A DNA stretch of 64,000 bases from Nocardioides pini (GCF_026712185.1 NZ_JAPPUX010000001.1:1116001-1180000); one strand, 5' to 3'. Positions 12,124 through 20,668 are shown, counted from the stretch's first letter. Program-made: numbers and translations. Notes: a model not told the origin generated them from the sequence alone.

Positions 12124-12157
12124 GTGAGCGCACGAACCGCTGGGTTCGTGCGCTCAC
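12124..12157 (+). terminator. Perfect 15-bp stem-loop after atpC
   Basis: GTGAGCGCACGAACC (12124-12138) pairs without mismatch with GGTTCGTGCGCTCAC (12143-12157) around a GCTG loop. It lies between the atpC stop and the DUF2550 gene. No T-tract follows, as is common for high-GC actinobacterial terminators. TAGGGT (12120-12125) directly upstream could be the -10 of the next gene, so the hairpin could also be an operator or 5' leader structure. Confidence 0.7.
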
Positions 12158-12175
12158 TGCGTTCGGAGGGTGTGG

Positions 12176-12619
12176 ATGCCGGTCTGGGAATGGGCGCTCG
12201 ACATCGTCGGGCTCTGCCTGCTCCTCGCCCTGCTCTACGGCATCGCCCTCATCGTCCGGCGCCGCCTCCTCGCCCGGCACGGCGGCACGTTCGAGCTGAG
12301 CTACCGCGCCCGCACCGAGCACCCGGGGCGCGGCTGGCTGCTCGGCATCGGCCGCTACTCCGGCCAGTCGCTGGAGTGGTTCCGGATCTTCTCGCTGTCG
12401 CCGCGGCCCAAGCGGGTGTGGGCCCGTGACCTGCTGGAGTACGCCGGTCGTCGCTCGCCGGAGGGCGCGGAGGAGATGTCGCTCTACGACGGCCACGTCG
12501 TGGCGTCGTGCCGCTACGCCGACGAGCCCCTCGAGGTGGCGATGAGCGAGGCCTCGCTCACCGGCTTCCAGTCCTGGCTCGAGTCCGGCCCGCCCGGGAC
12601 GGACTGGAACCGCCGCTAG
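12176..12619 (+). CDS. DUF2550 membrane-anchored protein
   Basis: A 147-residue protein of unknown function, conserved downstream of atpC in actinobacteria (Rv1312 position). One N-terminal membrane segment (about 6-28) is followed by a cytosolic or extracytoplasmic domain with WFRIFSLSPRPKRVWAR and an acidic, Ser-rich end. ATG 12176 is preferred because GGAGGG sits five bases before it; GTG 12170 lies inside that motif. It is preceded by the 15-bp hairpin. Confidence 0.85.
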   Translation: MPVWEWALDIVGLCLLLALLYGIALIVRRRLLARHGGTFELSYRARTEHPGRGWLLGIGRYSGQSLEWFRIFSLSPRPKRVWARDLLEYAGRRSPEGAEEMSLYDGHVVASCRYADEPLEVAMSEASLTGFQSWLESGPPGTDWNRR

Positions 12620-13603
12620 TCAGACCGTGGAGGGCGCCGGCCCCGTCGAGCCGCCCACCCGCATGCGGACCGGGAGCAGCACGTCGTCCGCCACCTCGCC
12701 GGCGATGCGTGAGAGCACGGCACGCGCCGTGGCCCGTCCCTTCTCGGCGAGCGGCTGCACGACGGTCGTCAGCTCGACGTCGAGCCACGGGGTCGCGACC
12801 CCGTCGAACCCGGCCACGCTGAGGTCGGCAGGGACGTCCATCCCGCGCCGTCGGGCCTCGAGCACGACACCCGCGGCCTGGACATCGCTCTGGCAGACCA
12901 CGGCGGTCGCCTCGCCGCCGCGGTCCCACCACGCGCCGACCGCGAGCTGGGCGGCGACCAGGTCGCTGTCGCACGGGCCGATGACCTCCGCGTCCGGGAA
13001 CACCTCGCGCAGCCCGGCCTCGCGCTCGCGCTGCGGGTGCGAGGAGTCGAGGGTGAGGGTGGCGACCCGGCGGTGGCCGAGGTCGTGCAGGTGCCGCGCG
13101 ACGTCGGCGGCGCCGCGGCGGTGCTCGACGTCGACGTAGGTGGCCCCGGCCCACGCCGGGCCCTCGACGACGACCAACGGCACGCCGCGGGCGACCAGGT
13201 CGTCGTACGGCCCCCAGGTCTCGCAGCCGCAGATGTCGTAGATGACCGCGTCGAGGGGGAGCCCGGCGTGCTCGTCGCCGTGGGGCATCAGGAGCAGGCC
13301 CAGCCCGGCGGCGTCGAGCACCTCCGAGACGGCGTCGAGCATCGGCAGCGCCGCCGGGTCGCGGAAGGCCGTGCTGAGCCGGCCGACGGCCACGCCCACC
13401 ACGCCGCTGCGACCGCGGCGCAGGTTGCGGGCCAGCGGGTTGGGACCGGCGTAGCCGAGGGCCCCCGCGGCGGCCAGCACCCGGTCCCGGGTCTCCTCGG
13501 AGACCGGCTTGTTGCCGGAGAAGGCGAGCGAGGCGGTGGACAGCGACACGCCGGCGGCAGCGGCGACGTCGGCCATGGTGGGGGTGCGGGTTGGACCGGA
13601 CAC
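12620..13603 (-). CDS. LacI-family transcriptional regulator
   Basis: A 327-residue repressor. The N-terminal LacI helix-turn-helix is TMADVAAAAGVSLSTASLAF with the hinge helix region NPLARNLRRGRSGVVGVAV. The periplasmic-binding-like effector domain (about 65-320) includes DVPADLSVAGFDGVATPWL. GTG 13603 gives the usual few residues ahead of the HTH and lies seven bases after a -10-like TATCGT, implying a leaderless mRNA; ATG 13576 would start directly at the HTH. It is divergent from the MFS gene with tandem operators between them, so it most likely represses that gene and itself. The effector is unknown, possibly a sugar. Confidence 0.93.
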   Translation of the reverse strand: MSGPTRTPTMADVAAAAGVSLSTASLAFSGNKPVSEETRDRVLAAAGALGYAGPNPLARNLRRGRSGVVGVAVGRLSTAFRDPAALPMLDAVSEVLDAAGLGLLLMPHGDEHAGLPLDAVIYDICGCETWGPYDDLVARGVPLVVVEGPAWAGATYVDVEHRRGAADVARHLHDLGHRRVATLTLDSSHPQREREAGLREVFPDAEVIGPCDSDLVAAQLAVGAWWDRGGEATAVVCQSDVQAAGVVLEARRRGMDVPADLSVAGFDGVATPWLDVELTTVVQPLAEKGRATARAVLSRIAGEVADDVLLPVRMRVGGSTGPAPSTV

Positions 13604-13610
13604 GGTGGTG

Positions 13611-13647
13611 ACGATAGCATCGAAACGATTCGATCGAAACGATTCGC
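13611..13647. promoter_or_regulatory. Divergent promoters with two tandem LacI-type operators
   Basis: TCGAAACGATTCGA occurs twice head-to-tail (13620-13633 and, with its last base changed, 13634-13647). Each copy holds CGAAACGATTCG, close to the CGAAnCGnTTCG pattern of LacI-family operators. The lacI -10 (TATCGT, minus strand, 13616-13611) overlaps a candidate MFS -10 (TAGCAT, 13615-13620), placing both operators just downstream of the MFS -10 and upstream of the lacI -10. This geometry fits direct repression of the MFS gene. Confidence 0.75.
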
Positions 13648-13669
13648 CCCGCACCCGAGGAGCAGGACC

Positions 13670-14842
13670 GTGCCCACCCTGACCGCCGCGCGCAACGCCG
13701 TGGGGCTGAGCTTCTTCCTCAACGGGCTGGTGTTCGCCAGCTGGGTCTCCCGCATCCCCGAGGTGCGCGCGAGCTTCGACCTCACCAACGGCCAGCTCGG
13801 CCTGGTGCTCCTCGCCATCGCCCTGGGGTCGGTCCTCGCGCTGCCGACGACCGGTGCCGCGATCAACGCCCTGGGCACCGTGCGGATCCTGCGGCTCGGC
13901 GCGGGCGCGGCGACCCTCGGGATGGTGGCCGCGGCGTTCGGGCTGGGCCACGTGCTGCCCCTCACCGTCGCCGGGCTGTTCGTCTACGGGCTGGGCATCG
14001 GCGTGTGGGACGTGGCGATGAACGTCGAGGGCGCCGAGGTCGAGCGCGGCCTGCGACGCACGATCATGCCGCGCTTCCACGCAGGCTTCAGCGGGGGCAC
14101 GGTCGTGGGCGCCCTGCTCGGCGCGCTGCTGATCGAGCTCGGCGTGCCGGCTGTGGTCCACCTCGTGGGGATCGTGCTGCTCGCCGTCGTGCTGGTGTGG
14201 CGCACGTCCCCGTCCTTCCTGCCCGTGGTGGAGCGGCACGAGGAGAGCGCCACCTCGGCGGCGCGCGCCTGGCTGGAGCCGCGCACCCTCCTGATCGGCG
14301 TCATGGTGCTGGCGCTGGCCATGACCGAGGGCACGGCCAACGACTGGCTCGCGGTCGCCCTGGTCGACGGCCACGACGTCTCGCACGCCGTCGGCGTGGC
14401 CGGGTTCGCCGTCTTCGTGCTGGCGATGACCGTCGGCCGCTTCGCCGGAACCGGCCTGATCGACCGGTTCGGCCGCGTGGTCGTGCTGTGGGGCACCATG
14501 GCACTCGCCGGTGCCGGCGTCCTGCTGATCGTGCTCGCGGACCAGCCGGTGCTCGTCGTGCTCGGCATCGTGCTCTGGGGCGTGGGCGCCTCGCTCGGCT
14601 TCCCCGTCGGCATGAGCGCCGCGGCCGACGACCCGGTCCGGGCCGCGTCGCGGGTCAGCGTCGTGTCGACCATCGGCTACGCAGCGTTCCTCGCCGGCCC
14701 GCCGCTCCTCGGCTTCGTCGGCGACGAGGTCGGCACGCTCAACGCGCTGCTGGTCGTCGCCGTGCTCCTGATGCCCGCGGCGCTCGTCGTCCCGGCCGCC
14801 CGCGAGCAGCGCGAGGTGCCGTCCGGCCAGCCGGTCGGCTAG
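13670..14842 (+). CDS. MFS transporter under LacI control
   Basis: A 390-residue, roughly 12-span major facilitator with a short N-terminus (NAVGLSFFLNGLVFASWVSRIPEVR). It resembles the small fucose/YbjJ-like MFS subgroup, in which RIPEVR and a GxxVWDVAMNVEG motif in helix 4 recur. The substrate is unknown; the divergent LacI-type gene suggests a carbohydrate or related compound. GTG 13670 has GAGGAG upstream. The stop shares a CTAG with the convergent GGDEF gene. Confidence 0.88.
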   Translation: MPTLTAARNAVGLSFFLNGLVFASWVSRIPEVRASFDLTNGQLGLVLLAIALGSVLALPTTGAAINALGTVRILRLGAGAATLGMVAAAFGLGHVLPLTVAGLFVYGLGIGVWDVAMNVEGAEVERGLRRTIMPRFHAGFSGGTVVGALLGALLIELGVPAVVHLVGIVLLAVVLVWRTSPSFLPVVERHEESATSAARAWLEPRTLLIGVMVLALAMTEGTANDWLAVALVDGHDVSHAVGVAGFAVFVLAMTVGRFAGTGLIDRFGRVVVLWGTMALAGAGVLLIVLADQPVLVVLGIVLWGVGASLGFPVGMSAAADDPVRAASRVSVVSTIGYAAFLAGPPLLGFVGDEVGTLNALLVVAVLLMPAALVVPAAREQREVPSGQPVG

Positions 14843-15819
14843 GCCCGTCCCGCCCGGCGTCGACGCTTGTCGGCGTACATCGCCACGTCCGCCGCGGCCT
14901 CGGTCCGGGTCATGGTCCCTGCCCGCTCGAGCGTGGCGGTGCCGATGCTGGCCGACAGCCCGGCCGCGGCCAGCTCGGCGCGGATCCGGTCGGCGTACAG
15001 CGCGACCTGCGACGCCGTCGTCTGTGGGCACAGGACCGCGAACTCGTCGCCGCCGAGCCTGGCCACGACGTCGGTCTGGCGCGAGGACCCGCGCAGGACC
15101 TCGGCCGCTCGCCGGAGCATCGCGTCGCCGGCCGCGTGACCGTCCCGGTCGTTGACCAGCTTGAGGCCGTCGAGGTCCAGGACCACGATGCTCGCGTGGT
15201 CGCCCAGCCGGTGGTGGCGCGTCTCCTCCGTCTGGCAGGCACGCTGCCACGAGCGCCGGTTGCGCAGCCCGGTCAGGTGGTCGGTCTCGGACTCCTGGAG
15301 GGTCAGCTCGAGGCGCCGGGCCAGCGCGACGGCGCGACCGTCGAGGTTGCGGACCACGCTGAGCAGCTGGCCGAGCAGCTCCAGCTGCGGGCCGATCTCG
15401 GTGAAGGAGTCGGGACGGGCCTGGGAGTCGAGGCCGCAGATCGTGCCGAAGAGCGTGTCGTCGTGGTTGTAGACCGGGATGCCGACATAGCTCGCGACCG
15501 ACAGCTCGCGCGCCGCGCGGTTGGAGGAGTAGGCGGGGACCCGGGAGATGTCGGGAGCCACCGACGGCCCGTCGTTGTCCCACATCTCGTGGCAGAGCGA
15601 CTCCTCCCAGGCAGGTCCGTCACCGACGTCGAGGCCGAAGGCGTTGTCGGGCGTCACCTCGAGGTACACCTGCCGGCCCTCGATCACCCGCGACACGGTC
15701 CACATGCCCATCGGCACCTGGGCCTGCAGGTAGTCGAGGACCAGCCGCGAGGCGTCCTCGAAGCTGGTCATCGTGGCAAGGGCCGGCGCGAGGGCGAGGG
15801 CAGGGCTCTGGGCGGGCAC
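14839..15819 (-). CDS. GAF-GGDEF diguanylate cyclase
   Basis: A 326-residue soluble protein. A GAF sensor (about 15-150) is followed by a GGDEF domain (about 165-325) with the intact active site LGGDEF, predicted to make c-di-GMP from two GTP. An RxxD inhibitory site (RQTD) lies exactly five residues before GGDEF, so product inhibition is expected. No membrane segment is seen. GTG 15819 has GAGGAGA upstream; ATG 15771 would drop 16 residues. The GAF ligand is unknown. Confidence 0.93.
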   Translation of the reverse strand: MPAQSPALALAPALATMTSFEDASRLVLDYLQAQVPMGMWTVSRVIEGRQVYLEVTPDNAFGLDVGDGPAWEESLCHEMWDNDGPSVAPDISRVPAYSSNRAARELSVASYVGIPVYNHDDTLFGTICGLDSQARPDSFTEIGPQLELLGQLLSVVRNLDGRAVALARRLELTLQESETDHLTGLRNRRSWQRACQTEETRHHRLGDHASIVVLDLDGLKLVNDRDGHAAGDAMLRRAAEVLRGSSRQTDVVARLGGDEFAVLCPQTTASQVALYADRIRAELAAAGLSASIGTATLERAGTMTRTEAAADVAMYADKRRRRAGRA

Positions 15820-15902
15820 GTCTCTCCTCGAACGTGTCGTCGGCAGGTCCGGAACATTGTCGCCGCATCCGGGTGGGTGCGCAGGCGGATGCGCAGGAAA
15901 GG

Positions 15903-16475
15903 TCAGCGCTCGCCGCCGGGCACCCACAGGACGTCGCCGTTGGCCCGGTTGGCGTGGCGGGCCAGGATGAAGAGCAGGTCCGAGAGGCGGTTGAGGTAGG
16001 TGATGGCGAGCACGTTCATGGTGTCCTCGTGCTCCGCCCACGCGGCCCACCCGGCGCGCTCGGCACGGCGTACGACGGTGCGCGCCACGTGGAGGTGGGC
16101 GGCCGCGACCGTCCCGCCGTTGAGGATGAACGACCGCAGCGCCGGCAGGGCCTCGTTGTAGTGGTCGCACCAGGCCTCGAGCCGGTCGACGTAGTCCTGC
16201 TCGATCCGCAGCGGCGGGTACTCCGGGTCCGCGACGACAGGGGTGCAGAAGTCGGCGCCGACGTCGAACAGGTCGTTCTGCACGCGGGTGAGGACCGCGA
16301 CGACGTCGTCCTCGAGGCCGCCGTGGGCGAGGGCGACGCCGATGTGGGCGTTGCCCTCGTCGACGCAGGCGTACGCCTCGAGGCGCAGGTCGGTCTTCGA
16401 CGTCTCGCTCATGTCGCCGAGCCGGGTGCGGCCGGCGTCGCCGGTGCGGGTGTAGATGCGCGTCAGGTTGACCAT
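15903..16475 (-). CDS. PduO-type cob(I)alamin adenosyltransferase
   Basis: A 190-residue enzyme transferring the adenosyl group of ATP to cob(I)alamin, producing adenosylcobalamin, the cofactor of the nearby ethylmalonyl-CoA mutase. Signatures are TRTGDAGRTRLGD (ATP-binding N-terminus), SFILNGG, VVRRAERAGW and NRLSDLLFILARHAN. ATG 16475 is six bases from a -10-like TAGTGT on the minus strand, suggesting a leaderless transcript. The gene sits at the Rv1314c position of the conserved order. Confidence 0.95.
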   Translation of the reverse strand: MVNLTRIYTRTGDAGRTRLGDMSETSKTDLRLEAYACVDEGNAHIGVALAHGGLEDDVVAVLTRVQNDLFDVGADFCTPVVADPEYPPLRIEQDYVDRLEAWCDHYNEALPALRSFILNGGTVAAAHLHVARTVVRRAERAGWAAWAEHEDTMNVLAITYLNRLSDLLFILARHANRANGDVLWVPGGER

Positions 16476-16641
16476 GTCACGACACTAGCGGCGCGACGGT
16501 GCGTCGAGAGCACGAGCCCGGTGCCGCAGACGCGCCGTAAAAGGTGAGGCATCGATGCAACCGAACGGGGTACAACAGCGTCAGGAGAAGTGACAGCAGT
16601 CACAGGCAGGCGTCGGGGGACGCCGGTGAGGAGCACACCGG

Positions 16642-16962
16642 ATGGACATCGTCTCGGACATCGCACGTGACGGGCACGTGCTCGTGCTGCACGGGGACTT
16701 CGACGTGCGCAGCACGTGGGAGGTGCGCAACGCCATCTACGAGTGCATCGACGTCCACGACGACGACGTCGTCATCGACATGACCGACGTCTCCGCGATC
16801 GACGCCACCGCCCTGCGCCTCCTCGCGGTCGCCACCCGCCACGCGTGGCTGGCCGGCCACCACCTGGTCGTCCGCAACCCGGGCCCGGCCGTGCGCCGCA
16901 TGGCTCACCTGACCCGGCTCGCCCACGCCATCGAGGTCGAGCGGGTCGCCGCGACCGCCTGA
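16642..16962 (+). CDS. STAS-domain protein (anti-sigma-factor-antagonist-like)
   Basis: A 106-residue single STAS domain of the SpoIIAA/RsbV type. The segment VVIDMTDVSAIDATALRLL aligns with the DSSGL region whose serine is phosphorylated in antagonists; here a threonine is at that position (IDAT). No partner anti-sigma kinase or sigma factor is adjacent, so the target is elsewhere. GAGGAG precedes ATG 16642. The 166-bp upstream gap contains the palindrome GCATCGATGC (16549-16558) and GGGGTACAAC, which loosely resembles a SigB-type -10. Confidence 0.85.
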   Translation: MDIVSDIARDGHVLVLHGDFDVRSTWEVRNAIYECIDVHDDDVVIDMTDVSAIDATALRLLAVATRHAWLAGHHLVVRNPGPAVRRMAHLTRLAHAIEVERVAATA

Positions 16963-16996
16963 GCACGCTGAGGCATCCGTCACACGTCGGAGGCGG

Positions 16997-17025
16997 TGAC
17001 TGGCGGGTAACCGTCGCCCTACCCT
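16997..17025 (+). promoter_or_regulatory. Promoter of the ethylmalonyl-CoA mutase gene
   Basis: TGACTG (16997-17002) and TACCCT (17020-17025) are separated by 17 bases, and the ATG of the mutase gene starts seven bases after the -10. This spacing predicts transcription starting at or next to the A of ATG, that is a leaderless mRNA; no Shine-Dalgarno sequence is present. Confidence 0.65.
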
Positions 17026-17032
17026 GTCGAGC

Positions 17033-19063
17033 ATGACCGAGACTGGTGAGCCGGACCGCCCCGTCAAGGACCGGCCCTGGGTGATGCGCACCTACGCCGG
17101 CCACTCCACGGCCGAGGCGTCCAACGCGCTCTACCGCACCAACCTGGCCAAGGGCCAGACCGGGCTCAGCGTCGCCTTCGACCTGCCGACGCAGACCGGC
17201 TACGACCCCGACAGCCCGCTCAGCCGCGGCGAGGTCGGCAAGGTCGGCGTGCCGGTCCCGCACCTCGGCGAGATGCGCAAGCTCTTCGCCGACATCCCGC
17301 TGACCGGGATGAACACCTCGATGACCATCAACGCCACGGCCATGTGGCTGCTCGCGATGTACCAGGTCGTGGCGGAGGAGCAGAACCCCGACCTCTCGCC
17401 CGAGGAGGTGGCCCACCAGCTCGCCGGCACCACCCAGAACGACATCATCAAGGAGTACCTCTCCCGCGGGACCTACGTCTTCGGGCCCGAGGCGTCGCTG
17501 CGGCTGATCGCCGACATGATCGCCTACACGGTCCACGAGATCCCGAAGTGGAACCCGATCAACATCTGCAGCTACCACCTGCAGGAGGCCGGCGCGACGC
17601 CCGTGCAGGAGGTGGCCTACGCGATGTGCACCGCCATCGCCGTGCTCGACCAGGTGAAGGGCTCCGGCCAGGTCTCCGACGACGACTTCGAGAAGGTCGT
17701 CGGCCGGATCTCGTTCTTCGTCAACGCGGGCGTCCGGTTCATTGAGGAGACCTGCAAGATGCGGGCCTTCGTGCAGCTGTGGGACGAGATCACCCGCGAG
17801 CGCTACGGCGTGCAGGATCCGAAGATGCGGCGCTTCCGCTACGGCGTCCAGGTCAACTCGCTCGGCCTCACCGAGGCCCAGCCCGAGAACAACGTGCAGC
17901 GCATCGTGCTGGAGATGCTCGGCGTGACGCTGTCCAAGGACGCCCGCGCCCGGGCCGTGCAGCTGCCGGCGTGGAACGAGGCGCTCGGCCTGCCGCGGCC
18001 GTGGGACCAGCAGTGGTCGCTGCGCTTCCAGCAGGTGCTCGCCTTCGAGTCCGACCTGCTGGAGTACGACGACATCTTCGCCGGCAGCCACGTCATCGAG
18101 GCCAAGGTCGCCGAGCTGGTCGAGGGGGCGAAGGCCGAGATCGACCGGGTCCAGGAGATGGGTGGCGCGATCGCCGCGGTGGAGTCCGGCTACATGAAGC
18201 AGAACCTCGTCTCGGCGCACGCCGCCCGCCGGGCCCGGATCGAGTCCGGCGAGGAGGTCATCGTCGGGGTGAACCGGTTCGAGACCACCGAGCCCTCGCC
18301 GTTGACCGCCGACCTCGACTCGGCCATCCAGGCCGCCGACCCCGAGGCCGAGCGGGCGGCCCTGGCCAGCCTCGAGGCCTGGAAGGCCCAGCGCGACGGG
18401 ACCGAGGTCGCCGAGGCGCTCGCGGCCCTGGCCGAGGCCGCCAGGACCGACGCCAACCTCATGGAGGCCACCCTCGTCGCGGCCCGCGCGGGGGCGACGA
18501 CGGGGGAGTGGGCCGGAACGCTCCGCGAGGTGTTCGGTGAGTTCCGGGCGCCCACCGGGGTGAGCGGTGCGGTCGGCGTCGCGAAGGCCGGGGCCGACCT
18601 GTCCGCCGTGCGCGAGCGGGTCAGGGCGACCGGCGAGGAGCTCGGCGGCCGGTTGCGCGTGCTGGTCGGCAAGCCGGGGCTCGACGGTCACTCCAACGGC
18701 GCCGAGCAGGTCGCCGTACGCGCGCGCGACGCCGGCTTCGAGGTGATCTACCAGGGCATCCGGCTCACCCCCGACCAGATCGTGGCCGCCGCGGTGGCCG
18801 AGGACGTGCACCTCGTGGGGCTCTCCATCCTCTCCGGCTCGCACATGGAGCTGGTGCCCGACGTGCTCGACGGCCTCGCCGCCGCGGGGCTCGGCGACCT
18901 CCCGGTCATCGTCGGCGGGATCATCCCGGCCTCGGACGCCCGGGCGCTGGTCGAGCGGGGGGTGGCCGCGGTCTACACCCCCAAGGACTTCGGGCTGACC
19001 GAGATCATGAACGGCATCGTCGACGTGATCCGGGCCGCCCACGGCCTGGACGAGGACAGGTAA
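17033..19063 (+). CDS. ecm: Ethylmalonyl-CoA mutase (single-chain, B12-dependent)
   Basis: A 676-residue adenosylcobalamin enzyme converting ethylmalonyl-CoA to methylsuccinyl-CoA. The N-terminal TIM-barrel segment has RTYAGHSTAEASNALYR and GLSVAFDLPTQTGYDPD, the form found in Ecm/MeaA proteins and distinct from the RQYAGFSTAE...ATHRGYDSD of methylmalonyl-CoA mutase. The C-terminal B12 domain has the cobalt-ligand motif GLDGHSNG, then SILSGSHMEL and IVGGIIP. Catalytic and B12 domains share one chain, with an Ala/Glu-rich linker (about 430-520). Adenosyltransferase (15903) and MeaB (40436) in the window serve it. Confidence 0.92.
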   Translation: MTETGEPDRPVKDRPWVMRTYAGHSTAEASNALYRTNLAKGQTGLSVAFDLPTQTGYDPDSPLSRGEVGKVGVPVPHLGEMRKLFADIPLTGMNTSMTINATAMWLLAMYQVVAEEQNPDLSPEEVAHQLAGTTQNDIIKEYLSRGTYVFGPEASLRLIADMIAYTVHEIPKWNPINICSYHLQEAGATPVQEVAYAMCTAIAVLDQVKGSGQVSDDDFEKVVGRISFFVNAGVRFIEETCKMRAFVQLWDEITRERYGVQDPKMRRFRYGVQVNSLGLTEAQPENNVQRIVLEMLGVTLSKDARARAVQLPAWNEALGLPRPWDQQWSLRFQQVLAFESDLLEYDDIFAGSHVIEAKVAELVEGAKAEIDRVQEMGGAIAAVESGYMKQNLVSAHAARRARIESGEEVIVGVNRFETTEPSPLTADLDSAIQAADPEAERAALASLEAWKAQRDGTEVAEALAALAEAARTDANLMEATLVAARAGATTGEWAGTLREVFGEFRAPTGVSGAVGVAKAGADLSAVRERVRATGEELGGRLRVLVGKPGLDGHSNGAEQVAVRARDAGFEVIYQGIRLTPDQIVAAAVAEDVHLVGLSILSGSHMELVPDVLDGLAAAGLGDLPVIVGGIIPASDARALVERGVAAVYTPKDFGLTEIMNGIVDVIRAAHGLDEDR

Positions 19064-19145
19064 GGCTGTCCGCGAGCACGGCGCCGAGGGGGACGACCCC
19101 ACCGCGCCGCGACAGGCCGGCGCCGGGGGCTGACAGACTGCCGCC

Positions 19146-20057
19146 ATGGGGCGTGTGATCGTCGTCGGGGCCGGAGTCGTCGGACTCACGTGCGCGGTGC
19201 GTCTGCTCGAGGCCGGGCACCGGGTGGACGTCGTCGCCCGCGACCTGCCGCTCGAGACGACGTCGTCGGTCGCGGCGGCCGTGTGGTCGCCGTACTCCCA
19301 CCCCCAGCAGCACGTGGTGCGCTGGGCGCGGGCGGCGTACGACACCTTCGCGGCGCTCTGCGACGACGACACGTCCGGTGTCGTCATGCGGACCGGCACG
19401 GAGCTCTTCCGGGAGGAAGGTGGCGACGTGTGGTGGCGCGAGGCGCTGCCGCCGGGCGCCGGCCCCGACCGCGAGACCAGCCTGCCGCCGGGCTACGCGT
19501 CCGGACTCACCATGCGCACGCCCGTCGTCGAGATGCCGGTCTACCTCGGCTGGCTCTCGGGCCGCGTCCACCAGCTCGGCGGGTCGGTCACCCGGCTGAA
19601 CCTCTCCGCCCTGCCGGCCGGGGACGCCCTCGTCGTCAACGCCAGCGGCATCGGCTCGCGGCTGCTGGGCGGCGACCCGTCCGTCGTGCCGGTGCGGGGC
19701 CAGGTCGTGCTCGTCGAGCAGGTCGGGATCGACCACTGGTGGATCGATGCCGCGACACCGGCGTACGTCGTGCCGCGCAGCCGCGACGTCGTCCTCGGCG
19801 GGACCGCGATCGAGGGTGAGTGGAGCCGCACCCCCGATCCGGCGGTCGCGCGGACGATCCTGGAGCGGGCCGCGGAGATCGAGCCGCGGCTGGCCGGCGC
19901 CCGCATCCTGCGCCACAAGGTCGGGCTGCGGCCCGCCCGCCCGGCCGTGCGGCTGGAGCGTGAGGGCGACGTGATTCACTGCTACGGCCACGGGGGCTGC
20001 GGGGTCACCGTCAGCTGGGGCTGTGCCGACGACGTGGTGGCGCTGGCCGATGGGTGA
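19146..20057 (+). CDS. D-amino-acid oxidase family FAD enzyme
   Basis: A 303-residue FAD oxidoreductase that would deaminate D-amino acids to 2-oxo acids with H2O2 formation. The N-terminal dinucleotide fold is VIVVGAGVVGLTCAVRLLEAGH. The DAAO signature region is VVNASGIGSRLL, and the C-terminal FAD contact is HCYGHGGCGVTVSWG. The arginine that binds the substrate carboxylate is expected in VGLRPARPAVRLE. There is no obvious peroxisomal-type or export signal. It overlaps the next gene by eight bases, suggesting co-translation. Confidence 0.92.
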   Translation: MGRVIVVGAGVVGLTCAVRLLEAGHRVDVVARDLPLETTSSVAAAVWSPYSHPQQHVVRWARAAYDTFAALCDDDTSGVVMRTGTELFREEGGDVWWREALPPGAGPDRETSLPPGYASGLTMRTPVVEMPVYLGWLSGRVHQLGGSVTRLNLSALPAGDALVVNASGIGSRLLGGDPSVVPVRGQVVLVEQVGIDHWWIDAATPAYVVPRSRDVVLGGTAIEGEWSRTPDPAVARTILERAAEIEPRLAGARILRHKVGLRPARPAVRLEREGDVIHCYGHGGCGVTVSWGCADDVVALADG

Positions 20058-20661
20058 CCTCCAGTGTGCGGCGCGGATCCTCGTCGCGCGCCACGGTGCC
20101 GCCGACTACGAGAGCGAGCTCCTCAGCGACGCCGGCGGCTGGCTGAGCCCCGCCGGCCGGCTGCAGTCGCGCGACCTGGCCGACCAGCTGGCGGGGGAGC
20201 GGATCGCCCGGGTCTGGACCAGCGACATGTCGCGTGCCGTGCAGACCGGCGAGATCGTCGCTGCCCGGCTCGACGTGGACGTCATCGTGCGCACCGGGCT
20301 GCGCGAGTTCGGGGTCGGCGACGCCGCCGGGACCACGGGCGACCCCGATCCCTTCGCCGCGACCTTCGCGGCCTGGCTCGACGGCGACCTCACCGCCCGG
20401 ATCCCCGGCGGCGAGAGCGGCCTCGAGGTGGTGGCTCGCTACGAGGCCGTCCTCGACGAGGTCGCCGACGCGCACCGCGGGGAGTCGGTGCTGGTGGTCA
20501 GCCACGGCGGGGTGATGTGCCTGGTCCTGCCGCTCCTGGCCCGCAACCTGGCGCCCGACCACACCCGCGAGCTCCCGCTGCCCAACTGCGGCCTGGTCGC
20601 CCTCGAGGTCGACGACGACGGCTGGGTCGCTCGCTCCTGGGCGGGCCGGGCGCTGGGCTGA
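20050..20661 (+). CDS. Histidine phosphatase family protein
   Basis: A 203-residue member of the phosphoglycerate-mutase-like (branch 1) phosphatase superfamily. The phospho-accepting histidine is in ILVARHGAADYE, the second catalytic histidine in VLVVSHGGVM, and the acid residue in LREFGVG. The substrate cannot be deduced. ATG 20050 lies inside the end of the D-amino-acid oxidase gene, so the two are coupled. Confidence 0.9.
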   Translation: MGDLQCAARILVARHGAADYESELLSDAGGWLSPAGRLQSRDLADQLAGERIARVWTSDMSRAVQTGEIVAARLDVDVIVRTGLREFGVGDAAGTTGDPDPFAATFAAWLDGDLTARIPGGESGLEVVARYEAVLDEVADAHRGESVLVVSHGGVMCLVLPLLARNLAPDHTRELPLPNCGLVALEVDDDGWVARSWAGRALG

Positions 20662-20668
20662 CGGCGCG

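Noticed and set aside
14839..14842. CTAG shared by convergent stop codons (also at 41416-41419) as a signal
   Set aside because: Both strands read TAG, which arises naturally when two convergent genes end on the same four bases.
17033..19063. Methylmalonyl-CoA mutase
   Set aside because: Sequence signatures follow ethylmalonyl-CoA mutase and ccr is nearby.
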